A stretch of DNA of 64,000 nucleotides, taken from assembly GCA_948144175.1 (NCBI GenBank), contig CANXME010000314.1, forward strand, positions 48,030 through 112,029. Reading direction: 5' to 3'. Under the pieces are notes generated by a model that was not told where the DNA came from, made no database searches, and saw nothing but the letters and a program-made list of their open reading frames with translations. This DNA comes from Closterium sp. NIES-65. Taxonomy: Eukaryota > Streptophyta > Zygnematophyceae > Desmidiales > Closteriaceae. Of the stretch, positions 56,229 to 64,000 are shown piece after piece. A program made the translations under genes and the position numbers. Within the stretch, counting starts at the first letter, position 1, and each line of letters opens with the position of its first letter.

Positions 56229-56480
56229 TCAATTGGAAAAAGGCAGAATAGACAACATTTGATCAAGAGGGAGTGCCTCGACTACACGAACGCTGGTGAA
56301 CAGGTCGCTAACCTCAACCGGGTACATCGAGTAGGTCTTACACGGGTTGTCCCTGCTAGAGGTGGACCCAGCTGACTCATTCATGATCCATTGCCGATGT
56401 TTAGGTGTGCGTTGCGTGTTCAGTGCCTTGACAGCAACTAGATGCTCCTGGTGTTGCACGAGGTTGTGGATAGGATACAA
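56229..56480 (-). pseudogene. Plavaka transposase, exon fragment
   Basis: Minus-strand open frame HNLVQHQEHLVAVKALNTQR, RQWIMNESAGSTSSRDNPCK, VSDLFTSVRVVEALPLDQML. Placed between better-recognised exons, so it is likely part of the same gene. No diagnostic motif by itself. Confidence 0.45.
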
Positions 56481-56555
56481 AGGTTGGAGTAGTTAGTATA
56501 TGGTGGCAGCGAGGCAACATTCCAATGATTTTAAGGCACGCATATGGCATATATG

Positions 56556-56711
56556 CTCACCTTCCCAGCATAGCAGATGCTACACGGCATTCGCGATCCA
56601 TGCGAGAGTGTGCAAGTGATCTTGCCACTCTCGAGGTAGTCGCACACCCAAGCGTACAACAGGGGCCACACAGTTTGCCAATCATTGAAAGGGTCCATGA
56701 GACGGAACCCG
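56556..56711 (-). pseudogene. Plavaka transposase exon with a C-x-x-C pair
   Basis: Minus strand, acceptor CTTGTAG before 56711 and donor AAG/GTGAGC near 56556. Encodes GFRLMDPFNDWQTVWPLLYA, WVCDYLESGKITC and PCSICYAGK. Matches the W-x-x-D-Y-x-E ... C-P-x-C part of the family. Confidence 0.65.
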
Positions 56712-56837
56712 CTACAAGGAACAGGGAGAGTGGCATCAGGAATGCAGACGACGACTTTGCGCATGTAGGAAGAGGGCATAAGGAATGCTATATACAGGGA
56801 CACTTTACATACTTAGCAGATGATTGGTTGATGCAAT

Positions 56838-57128
56838 CCCAGAATGCAAACCAAGTACGTACCTTTCCATGCAGTCAAGAAGTAGCTGCAGCATTGTGAT
56901 GACGCAACGCTAGAAGAGCATCACCTTCTCCATGTCAGACGTTGCAGCGGGCGGTATAGGAAGGAGGGCAAGAAGCGTGTGCTTGGCTTTCCCCCAATGC
57001 TTGGCCTGAGTGATGTTGCCAAGCGTCATCATGAACGGCCATGCCTTCTTCCGGCCGTTGTTGCTTATGTGGGTCACATCCGAATCGAGGATGATCCCCC
57101 CCACAACTTTCGACCATCCGAAGTGTTC
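56838..57128 (-). pseudogene. Plavaka transposase exon with the SDxTHxS and WPFMMTLGNI motifs
   Basis: Minus strand, opening after acceptor CCTTGCAG (57129 onward) and ending at a GTACGT donor near 56865. Encodes FGWSKVVGGIILDSDVTHIS, GRKKAWPFMMTLGNITQAKH, LLALLPIPP, corresponding to the conserved start of the Plavaka catalytic core (V-x-x-x-I-x-x-S-D-x-T-x-L/I, K-A-x-P-x-x-x-T-x-G-N-I). A TAG in VMLF*RCVITML replaces what may have been CAG. The upstream part of the gene is lost where copia-B sequence starts at 57179. Confidence 0.75.
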
Positions 57129-57178
57129 CTGCAAGGCACGACCAATCGGAATAGGACACAAGATTATATGTTGCATGT

Positions 57179-58230
57179 TGTGTAGGCTGTAGCGGGGTAG
57201 CCCATATGGGGTACACTACTGCTAGTTCATTCATTCTCGCTTAGTATTCTGACATGGTCTCAAGGCAGGTCCTGTTCCAGAACCGTTTTTTTTCTAGGGC
57301 CCACTTTACAGTTCCCTGCCCGTAGCACGTTACCCTGCCCGTAGCGCCCTACCCTGTCTGTCGCGCTGTCCCACCAGTCGCGCTCCTCTGTCCGCGCGCC
57401 GCCCTGCTGGCTGCCGTGCTGCCTTGCCCTACCCTGCATTGCGTTGCCTAGCGCGCAATCTGCCCTGCCCTACGTTGCGCCGCCCCGCGCACGCCCTGCC
57501 CGCGTTGCGCTGCCCGCGCACGCCCTACCCCTGCGTCAAACCGCCCTGCCCCTACTACCCGTCGCGTCGCGCGCCCCTGCTGCCCGTCGCGCCGTGCGCC
57601 CCTGCTGCGCGTCGCGTCGCGCACCCCTGCTGCCCGTCGTGCAGTGCCCCGCTGCTGCTCGTCGGGTCGCGCCGCCCGTGCGCCCCTGCTGCCTGTTGCG
57701 TCGCCCGTGCGCCCTGCCTTTGCTCGTCGCGTCGCCCGTACGGGCTACCCAGCCCGCCGCGCCGCCCGTCCGCCCTGCCCCAGCCCGTCGTGTCGCCCGT
57801 CCGCCCTGCCTCTGCCCGTCGCGTCACCCGGTCCGCCCTGCCCCAGCCCGCCGCGTCGCCTGTCTGCCCTGCCCCTGCCCGTCGCGTCACCCGTGTGGGC
57901 TGCCCCAGCCCACCGCGTCGCCCGTCCGCCCTGCCACAGCCCATGCGCCGCCCGTGCCTGTCTGCGCGCCGCCCCTGCGTGCCCGCGCGCCGCACCTGCA
58001 TGCCCGCGCGCCGCCCCTGCAGCCCGCACGCTGCCCCTGCCTGCCCGCGCGCCCTCCCCTGCCCGTGCGCCACCCTACTTGCAGCGCGCCGCTCTGCTCT
58101 GGCCGCGCGCCGCCCTTCCCTGACCGTTGCGCCGCCCCAACCTACCCTAGTGCCTGCTCGCCGCCCTGCCTTGCGTGCGTGCTGCCGTGCCGGTCGCACG
58201 CCTCCTTGGCTTTGCCCGCTATGACGTCTC
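57179..58230 (+). repeat. copia-B 5' LTR (copy J), first bases missing, with minisatellite
   Basis: Begins inside the LTR at TGTGTAGGCTGTAG (compare 63313 onward), lacking about the first 20 bases, then TTCATTCATTC and CTAGGGCCCAC as in the other copies. From about 57300 to 58210 it is a C-rich imperfect array of CGTCGCCCGTCCGCCCTGCC-like units. Open frames over it (such as 57424-58224 and 57444-58526) are repeat by-products. The inner border near 58230 is approximate. Confidence 0.75.
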
Positions 58231-58233
58231 TTC

Positions 58234-58713
58234 GTGGTGGCAGTAGGAGTGGTGACGGCGGTGGTGGCAGTTGTGGGAGTGGTGGCGGTGCCGTAGTGGC
58301 AGTCGCCGTGGAGCCGTCTAGTGGAGAGTTTCTGGTGGTGGCCAAATGCAGCTGGAGCAGCGTCCGCGCGAGACCCTTACGCCCCAGCAGCTTTGTGAGT
58401 GGTACGCTTAGCGTGGGGCGTCTCGAAAAAGTGCTCCCTGCGCGTACGTCATTTGCACAGGTGATCGGGCTGGTCAGACTTGCGGGACAGTTGGTCACAC
58501 ACAGTACCACTGCTTCTTCTGTCTGAGCGACGCCTGGCGTGCAGATTTTGGCGACGCGGCTGGGCTCCCCTGTTGGCTTGAGCTGCTTAGATGGGGTGTG
58601 GATATCTTGCTCTTGACTATGATACTATCCTTGCTGCCATGTATGCATTGACTGTTAGTGCTGAGGGTGACTGTTACCTGTGTGTGCCGCCCGACCCAGG
58701 TATAGAGGCTGCT
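58234..58713 (+). pseudogene. gag: copia-B gag, C-terminal part (copy J)
   Basis: Starts abruptly inside the Gly/Ser-rich tract and continues LTPQQLCEWYA, a TAG (58409-58411), a shifted DRAGQTCG-like zinc-knuckle region, then LDYDTILAAMYALTVSAEGD and YLCVPPDPGIEAA. The Gag N-terminus is missing, so the LTR joins directly to mid-gag. Interrupted at 58714 by a solo LTR of another family; the frame resumes at 59088. Confidence 0.78.
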
Positions 58714-59082
58714 TGTGAGAGTACGATGGCTTTATGCCAGCTATGCTTGCTTGCCTTTACTTTATTGTGCTATTTCTAGCATATGATAATTATATGCATG
58801 CATGAATTGCTTGATTTCCTAGGCTAGGTGCTTTCCAATATTTTATTATAGTTATAGCACCGAGCTAGGTTACGTGCACCGAATTCTGGCTTTCGGTTGC
58901 CACCGAATTGCCTTCTACTGAATTCGGTAAGGATCTGTTCGGGACGCTACGCGGCCTGCGGAACCTTCGCGTAACACCTGGTTACGGGGCCTTGTGTCGA
59001 GCCTATATATAGCCTCGTGTTGTACCCAGGTGATTCATTCAATTCACATTCTCTTTTCTGAGCTTGATCCTAGATCCTCACA
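58714..59082 (+). repeat. 369-bp solo LTR of a third family (LTR-K)
   Basis: Starts TGTGAG and ends CTCACA (inverted ends), flanked by a perfect 5-bp duplication CTGCT (58709-58713 and 59083-59087). Passing over it restores the copia-B frame exactly (GIEAA then LGVSES). It has a strong TATA box (TATATATAG, 59004-59012) about 70 bases before its end. No internal region remains, so copia or gypsy origin is unknown. Confidence 0.88.
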
Positions 59083-59087
59083 CTGCT

Positions 59088-60560
59088 GCTCTAGGTGTTA
59101 GTGAGTCTGCTCTCTCTGGTACTACGCCTGCTGAGGGCTTGCACACCTTCACGCTTGACTCAGGTGCTTCCCGCTGTTTCTTTCGCGACAATACCACAGT
59201 CACACCACTCCCTGCACCTGTTGCTGTCAGACTGGCTGACCTCTCAGGGGGCCCAGTTCTTGCCCGTTCCTCCACTGTTCTCCCGTGCCCGGCGATTCCG
59301 TCCGGCTAACTCTCAGGTCTTCACCTCCCCTTGTTCTCTACAATCTTGGTGAGTACCGCTACCCTCCAGGATGCGATGGTCACCACCACCACTCATGGGG
59401 GTCAGCGTTTGTTCACCTGCACGTGTACACGGACAGGCCGTCACCTGGCCACGTTCACCCGTCGGCCTGGGTTGAGTCTGTACACACTGACTACTGAGCC
59501 TCCTCAGGTAGCTGCGTCAGTGTCCGCGTCAGGTCAGCTTACAGCCCCTTGCTCGTGTCGCGCCCTATCGCACCAGACACTCCTTTGGCACCACCGCCTT
59601 GGTCACCCCTCCCTGCCACGCCTCCATGGCATGCACTCCCGTCTCCTTGTCTCTAGTCTTCCCAGGTCTCGGCCTCCCCTCCCACCCTCGCCTGCCCCTC
59701 CCTGCCTTCCCTGTGTCGAGGGGCCGCAGCGCGCTGCTCCTCACTCCTCGTTTCCCCCAACGACTGCTCCCCTGCAAACTCTCCACATGGACGTGTGGGG
59801 CCAGCCCTTGGACAGGGCCGCGAGCGATACTTTCTGCTGGTTCTTGACAACTACTCGCGTTACACCACAGTCTTCCCCTTGTGCAGCAAGGGGGAGGTCC
59901 CTGATATTTTGATCCCTTGGATCCGTGCTGTCCGTCTCAAGCTCCGCAAGCGATTCGACACGGATCTTCCTGTCCTGCGTCTGCACTCTGACAGAGGTGA
60001 TGAGGTCGCCTCCGACCTCTTGCGGGACATTTGTTGTGGGGAGGGCATTCGCCAGTCGTTCACGCTTCCGGTCTCTCCGCAGCAGAATGGGGTTGCTGAG
60101 TGCCGCATTGGCTTAGTCATGGAGGTCACTCGTACCTCCATGATCCATGCGGCTGCCCCCCATTTTCTGTGGCCGTTTGCGGTCCGGTACGCTGCGCATC
60201 AGCTCAACCTCTGGCCCGGTGTCTCCTTGCTGGAGACCTCGCCGACACTGCGTTGGACAGGAGAGGTTGGCGATGCGTCGGTGTTCTGGGTCTGGGGCTG
60301 TTGTGCCTTTGTCCGCGATACGTCCGCGGACAAGCTCTTCTCCCGCGCCATTGTGTCTTCCTTGGTTTTCCCCCTGACGCGCTTGGCTGGCAGTTTTACC
60401 ACCCCACCTCGTGCCGTGTCCTGCCCTCTCAGGACGTCACATTTGATGAGTTGGTTCCCTCTTACCGTCTCTTTCCATACCGCAGTGCCCCTCTCCCCCC
60501 CCCCGCCGCTCTTCCTCGCACTAGGTCCTCCTCCGATAGACACCCTCCCCCTCAGGGTCC
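59088..60560 (+). pseudogene. pol: copia-B protease and integrase (copy J), frameshifted
   Basis: Reading across several frames: protease (LHTFTLDSGASRCFFRD, catalytic Asp in LDSGAS) to a stop at 59309; then the pre-integrase zinc region (HQTLLWHHRLGHPSLPRLHG and CLPCVEG) in 59331-59790; then the integrase core from 59795, with Asp in HMDVWG (59780s), Asp in LHSDRGDEV and Glu in QQNGVAECR, and the downstream HFLWPFAVRYAAHQLN. The DRGGEF motif has decayed to DRGDEV. At least three frameshifts separate these parts; it cannot make a full polyprotein. Confidence 0.85.
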
Positions 60561-60940
60561 TGCTCCCTCAGGTGTGTCCCAGGTAGACCCTGTCGAGCGT
60601 GTCAAGGTAGCTGTCGACTTTGGTGCTGTTGGGGGTGATGCTGCTAGGAGTGCTGCGTCTGGGGGTGCTGAGCATGAGCGTGCGACGCCTGGGGGTGCTG
60701 AGCCTGAGGTTGCTGAGTCTGAGGGTGCGCAGCCTGGGGGTGTTGAGCCTGGGTGTGCTGGGCCTGTAGGTACTTTGTCTGCTGGTCGTCCTACGGGTAC
60801 CTCGTCACGACGGGAGCCTCTCTCTCCACCGCAGCTGCGCGAGTGGTTTGCTCGGCGCTGGAGCCTTCAGAGTGGCGTTGCTGGAGCTGGGGGCCTGCCG
60901 CTAGAGGCCCTGGAGCTGGAGGCACTGAGCTGCTGAAGGT
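60561..60940 (+). pseudogene. pol: copia-B integrase C-terminal and linker region (copy J)
   Basis: Frame 60100-60936 encodes LGWQFYHPTSCRVLPSQDVT (the integrase end, overlapping the previous entry) and a low-complexity linker rich in GGAEPE repeats, then LSPPQLREWFARRWSLQSG. It ends at a stop near 60936 inside the Gly/Ala repeat. Confidence 0.7.
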
Positions 60941-61350
60941 GCTGGAGCCGCTGGTACCGGAGGTGCTCGTAGTGGAGGCACTGGAGCTGCTGGAGCTGGT
61001 GGTGCTGCAAGCGTTGGAGCTGGAGGTGCTGTCGCTGGAGGTAGCGGAGCTGCTGGTCGTAGAGGTGCTAGAGGTGCTGGAACCGCTGGTCCCGGAGGTG
61101 CTCGTACTGGAGGTACTGGAGCTGCTGGAGCTGGAGGTGCTACAGGAGTTGGAGCTGGAGGCGCTGGAGCTGAAGCTGCTGGAGGTACTAGAGCCGCTGG
61201 TCCCAGAGGTGCTCGTACTGGAGGCACTGGAGCTGCTGGAGCTGGTGGTGTTGCAGGCGTTGGAGCTGGAGACCCTGGAGCTGGAGACACCGTAGCAGGC
61301 GGCGCTGGCCCTAGGGGTGCTGGTGCTGTTGGTGCTGGTTCTGGAGGCAC
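60940..61350 (+). repeat. GCTGGAGGT minisatellite in the copia-B linker
   Basis: Degenerate tandem units of 9-12 bases built on GCTGGAGGTGCTGGAGC, once encoding a Gly/Ala-rich linker between integrase and reverse transcriptase; some higher-order 110-120-base periodicity (CCGCTGGT...GAGGTGCTCGTA at 60957, 61088 and 61195). Frames over it (60753-61295) are shadows. Copia-B coding continues briefly (VRPRPYFVPLLQQV) and breaks near 61395. Confidence 0.75.
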
Positions 61351-61395
61351 TGTGCGGCCGCGACCGTACTTTGTTCCACTGCTTCAGCAGGTGGA

Positions 61396-61706
61396 TAAGA
61401 AAAGTTAGAATTGACTAGGCTATGTATAAAAGTGTTTGTGTTTGCTTGTTCAAAATATAACTTGAGTGGATTCTTCCTCCCGCGCCTACTACAACAACGC
61501 TGCCAGTCTTTTAAGGTCTTGACAACGCCTAGAAAGAACGCCTGCTTCGACAATCTGCAAGCTACTCTCTCTACACACTCGGACCCCTTGGATAGAGGCT
61601 GACGTAAGTCAAGCACCCAGGGACCCTTGGAGGTGACCCCGAGGAGAGTGCTGGTAGTGTTGAAAGGGCGATTAGTAGCTAGGCTTAGTGCGTTTTATGT
61701 GTAACA
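61396..61706 (+). repeat. Diverged, truncated LTR related to copia-A
   Basis: Shares with the end of the copia-A LTR the stretch CTCTCTACA-ACTCGGACCC and a block identical over 28 bases (61621-61648), and ends GTGTAACA as copia-A ends CCAACA. Elsewhere it is unalignable by eye. TATAAAAG lies at 61425-61432. The left end adjoins broken copia-B sequence, with no matching target duplication seen. Confidence 0.65.
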
Positions 61707-62455
61707 GCCCATGGAGATAATGAGATAAGCAAAGAAGTACATTCTTGATATGAAGGACCTACTTCTTTGCAGCTTTAGTTTCATACCGAAAAAAGCATGG
61801 TACATTGCTATTCATATTTGAGTAGAAATTCTTCATGGTACGTTCTCTTCACTTTCACCTTCAAAGCTGGTTGTTCAGGAAGATCCGTCTAAGCAGATAT
61901 ATGACAATAGAGTAGAAATTCTACTCAGGTGCCCTCGTGGAAATCGTGCACATCTTATCGATAGTAAGCATCCAGTTTTACCAGAATCTACATCTACCTT
62001 TGAGACTAATGTAGCATTTTGTTTTTCCAGCTCATGGAGATAATCAGATAAGCAAATAAGTACATTCTTGATATGAAGACCTACTTCTTTGCAGCTTTAG
62101 TTTAATACCGAAACATCATGGTACGTTGCTATTCATATTTGAGTAGACATTCTTCATGGTACGTTCTCTTCACTTTCACCTTCAAAACTGGTTGATCAGA
62201 AGATCCGTTTAAGCGATATATGACATAGAGTAGAAATTCTACTCAGGTTCCCTCGTGGAAACCGTGCACATCCTATCGATGTAAGCATCTAGTTTTACCA
62301 GATCTACATTTACCTTTGAGACTAATGTAGCATTTTGTTTTTCCAGCTCATGGAGATAATCAAATAAGCAAAGAAGTACATTCTTGATATGAAGACCTAC
62401 TTCTTTGCAGCTTTAGTTTCATACCGAAACAGCATGGTACATTGCTATTCATATT
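61707..62455 (+). repeat. Tandem triplication, unit about 320 bp
   Basis: Units start at about 61710, 62033 and 62349 (CATGGAGATAAT...), giving spacings of 323 and 316; the third is cut at about 107 bases. Each unit ends with an intron-like TTTTGTTTTTCCAG. The copies differ by scattered substitutions and small indels. No convincing coding sequence; may derive from intron and exon of the kinesin-like gene that follows. Confidence 0.8.
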
Positions 62456-62505
62456 TTTGTGCTACTGGTCGCACTATTTCTCAATTTCACCCTTTTTTTT
62501 TCGTT

Positions 62506-62945
62506 GTTGCCAGCAAAGAGAAGCTAGCCCTAGGAACAAGCTGGCTGGAAACGATAGGCTACTCAAGGAGCTTACAGACATTTCTCAACAGCCAAGTGAT
62601 GGTATGACTCCTAATCTATTAACATTTACGTGCCCAATCTCATCAATGTTTGTTCTTATTTGCAAGCGTTAAAGGGAAACATCCGTGTGCTTTGCGGAAT
62701 CTGCCTTTTGAGTGAAAGGGAAAAACAACAGAGGGATTTTGCCATGGCTTTCTGTGGTGCTAAGAACAATGACAATGGCATGTGGTTCTTTTATCCAATG
62801 AAGCATCCGTTATGAAATTGCAAGGAAGACTAGAACATTCAATTTTGACAATGTGTTTTCTCATGAAGTTACTTAGGCACTTGTGTTTGATGAGCTTTCT
62901 GAGTTCGTTACAACTGCAATTGACGGTTTCAGGCGGCTGTCCATT
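62506..62945 (+). pseudogene. Fragments of a kinesin-14 motor domain gene
   Basis: After an acceptor-like TTGTTGCCAG (62500-62510) and a second one (ATTTGCAAG near 62665) the plus strand encodes QALKGNIRVLCGICLL (62663 onward), matching the LKGNIRVFCRxRPL start of kinesin-14 motors, a minus-end-directed microtubule motor. Farther on (62823-62945), in another frame, RTFNFDNVFSHEVT*ALVFDE, LSEFVTTAIDGF matches the F-x-FD-x-VF-x-x-E-x-x-Q-x-x-VF-x-E-x-S ... A-x-DG segment; the TAG (62874-62876) stands where most kinesins have Gln. The P-loop and later parts are absent. Best read as a decayed host gene fragment. Confidence 0.55.
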
Positions 62946-63130
62946 GTAATATACCGTCTGTCATTGATTATATTACTATCGTAATATCCACCTTATTTCG
63001 GGTATGCTTTTTTTCCTACAGTCAAACCTGGATCAAGAAGACGCATACGATGTATTGAAATTCCTCGGAAAAGGCGCTCCGTGGCATTGTTTCCAAGAAC
63101 TTTGGAGCATATTTTCAATGTCATCTGTGA
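62946..63130. other. AT-rich spacer after the kinesin fragment
   Basis: Probably intron of the same gene: a TTTTTTTCCTACAG acceptor-like sequence ends near 63018, followed by about 110 bases with no recognised product. Confidence 0.35.
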
Positions 63131-63250
63131 AATAATGAGGAATGAATTGACTAGGAAACATGTGGGTACAAGTAGGAAACCTAGAAGTGTTGTACCCTAT
63201 AGTATCTACCCCACTACAGCCTAGATAGACTATAGCATATAAGTTTGACA
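63131..63250 (-). repeat. Truncated copia-B LTR end, inverted
   Basis: About 115 bases ending TTTGACA at 63250, the inverse of the LTR start at 63291-63410 (shared CTTCTAGG, GGGTACAAC and TATAGCATA, read in opposite directions). Confidence 0.8.
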
Positions 63251-63290
63251 CACCCCCATAGGCAAAGTGGGGGAGAACAAGAGGTCACAA
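63251..63290 (+). other. Spacer with a purine tract before the copia-B LTR
   Basis: 40 bases containing AAAGTGGGGGAGAAC, a plausible polypurine tract, which would make the LTR at 63291 a 3' LTR. Confidence 0.4.
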
Positions 63291-64000
63291 TGTCAAACTC
63301 TTATGCTATAGTCTGTGTAGGCTGTAGTGGGGTAGACAATATGGGGTACAACACTTCTAGGTTTTCATACTTGTACCCACCTGCTTGCTAGTTCATTCAT
63401 TCCTCGTCATTCACATGGTATAGAGCAAGTTCCCTAGTGGGAACATTTCCTAGGGCCCACGGAATATCAATTTTTTTTCCCTGACCGGAGCGCGCTTCGC
63501 CCTGCCCGAGCCGCGCCCCGTGTGCCTACTCTCCCGTCGCGTCCCCTGCCCTTAGTGGCCCGTCGCGCTCCCTACGGCCCCGTAGCGGCCCCTCTCACGG
63601 CCTCTCACGGCCCCTCTCACGGCCCTTCGCGGCCTCCCTCAGCGGCCCCTTCGTGGCACATTCGTGGCCCCTTCACGGCCCCTTCACGGCCCCTTCACGG
63701 CCCCTTCGTGGCACCTTCGTAGCCCCTTCACGGCCCCTTCACGGCCCCTTCACGGCCCCTTCCCGGCCCTTTCACGGCCCCTTCACGGGCCCCTCACGGC
63801 CCCTTCACGGCCCCTTTGCGGCCCCTTCACGGCCCCTGTTCACGGCCCCCTCGCGGCCCCCTCGCGGCTCCCTTCGCGGCCCTTCGCGGCCCCGCCCCGC
63901 TGCCCGTAGCAACCGCCCGTCGCCCTTCGCGGGCCCTTTCACGGCCCCTTCAAGCCCCCCCCCCCCCCCGGCCCCCTCGCGGCTCCCTTCGCGGCCCCTT
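63291..64000 (+). repeat. copia-B LTR running off the right edge
   Basis: Begins TGTCAAACTCTTATGC, contains GTTCCCTAGTGGGAAC near 63430 and CCTGACCGGAGCGCGC near 63480, as in copy I, and then a C-rich minisatellite of CGGCCCCTTCA units (about 63540-64000). Frames over the repeat (63522-63722, 63664-63909) are not genes. Confidence 0.85.

Noticed and set aside
57424-58526. Long Pro/Ala/Arg-rich frames on both strands
   Set aside because: They are stop-free readings of the C-rich minisatellite inside a copia-B LTR, open in several frames at once.
60753-61295. 180-codon Leu/Glu/Val-rich frame
   Set aside because: Out-of-frame reading of the GCTGGAGGT repeat; the family frame gives the expected Gly/Ala linker.

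Overview
The window is eukaryotic and reads as repeat-rich, non-genic DNA from a green plant, most likely a streptophyte (alga, bryophyte or other early-diverging lineage); the exact organism is not identifiable from sequence alone. The basis is Ty1/copia retrotransposons primed from initiator tRNA-Met, a PIF/Harbinger DNA transposon, a Plavaka-type DNA transposon with GT-AG introns, and broken exons resembling a plant kinesin-14. No bacterial operons, rRNA, tRNA or CRISPR arrays were seen.

Almost everything is transposon inserted in transposon. The dominant family, called copia-A here, has a 1093-bp LTR (TGTTGGG...CCAACA), a TGGTATCAGAGC primer-binding site, one gag-pol frame of 1526 codons and a purine tract next to the 3' LTR. 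Three copies are complete (779-7633, 13299-20153, 47848-54702), each 6855 bp with a perfect 5-bp target duplication. A fourth (1-12646) enters from the left edge and is split by the first. Older minus-strand copies (called C, D, E and F) occupy 12647-39491, and three solo LTRs lie at 28745, 39732 and 43797.

Layout by nesting: an old plus-strand copia fragment G (39492-41085) was hit by F (minus), F by the E/D pair (minus), D by C (minus). C was then hit by the copia-A copy ending at 12646 and, separately, by a PIF/Harbinger transposon (12851-23073, TIR GGGCGCTTCACCTG, target duplication TAA). The left copia-A copy was hit by 779-7633, and the Harbinger transposase gene by 13299-20153. This is six levels deep.

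The right part (41086-64000) holds a second plus-strand copia gag (family H), two truncated copies of a GC-rich copia family (copia-B, at 43375-46477 minus and 57179-61395 plus) whose LTRs carry long C-rich minisatellites, a Plavaka transposase gene on the minus strand (57128 down to 47433) interrupted by the third full copia-A, a 369-bp solo LTR of another family (58714-59082), a diverged LTR related to copia-A (61396-61706), a 320-bp triplicated repeat, fragments of a kinesin-14 motor, and a copia-B LTR running off the right edge.

The working parts, if any, are the three intact copia-A elements; everything else is interrupted, truncated or frameshifted. The Harbinger element still encodes both proteins such elements normally need (a DDE transposase, split only by the copia-A insertion, and a Myb/SANT-like protein), so its inactivation looks recent.
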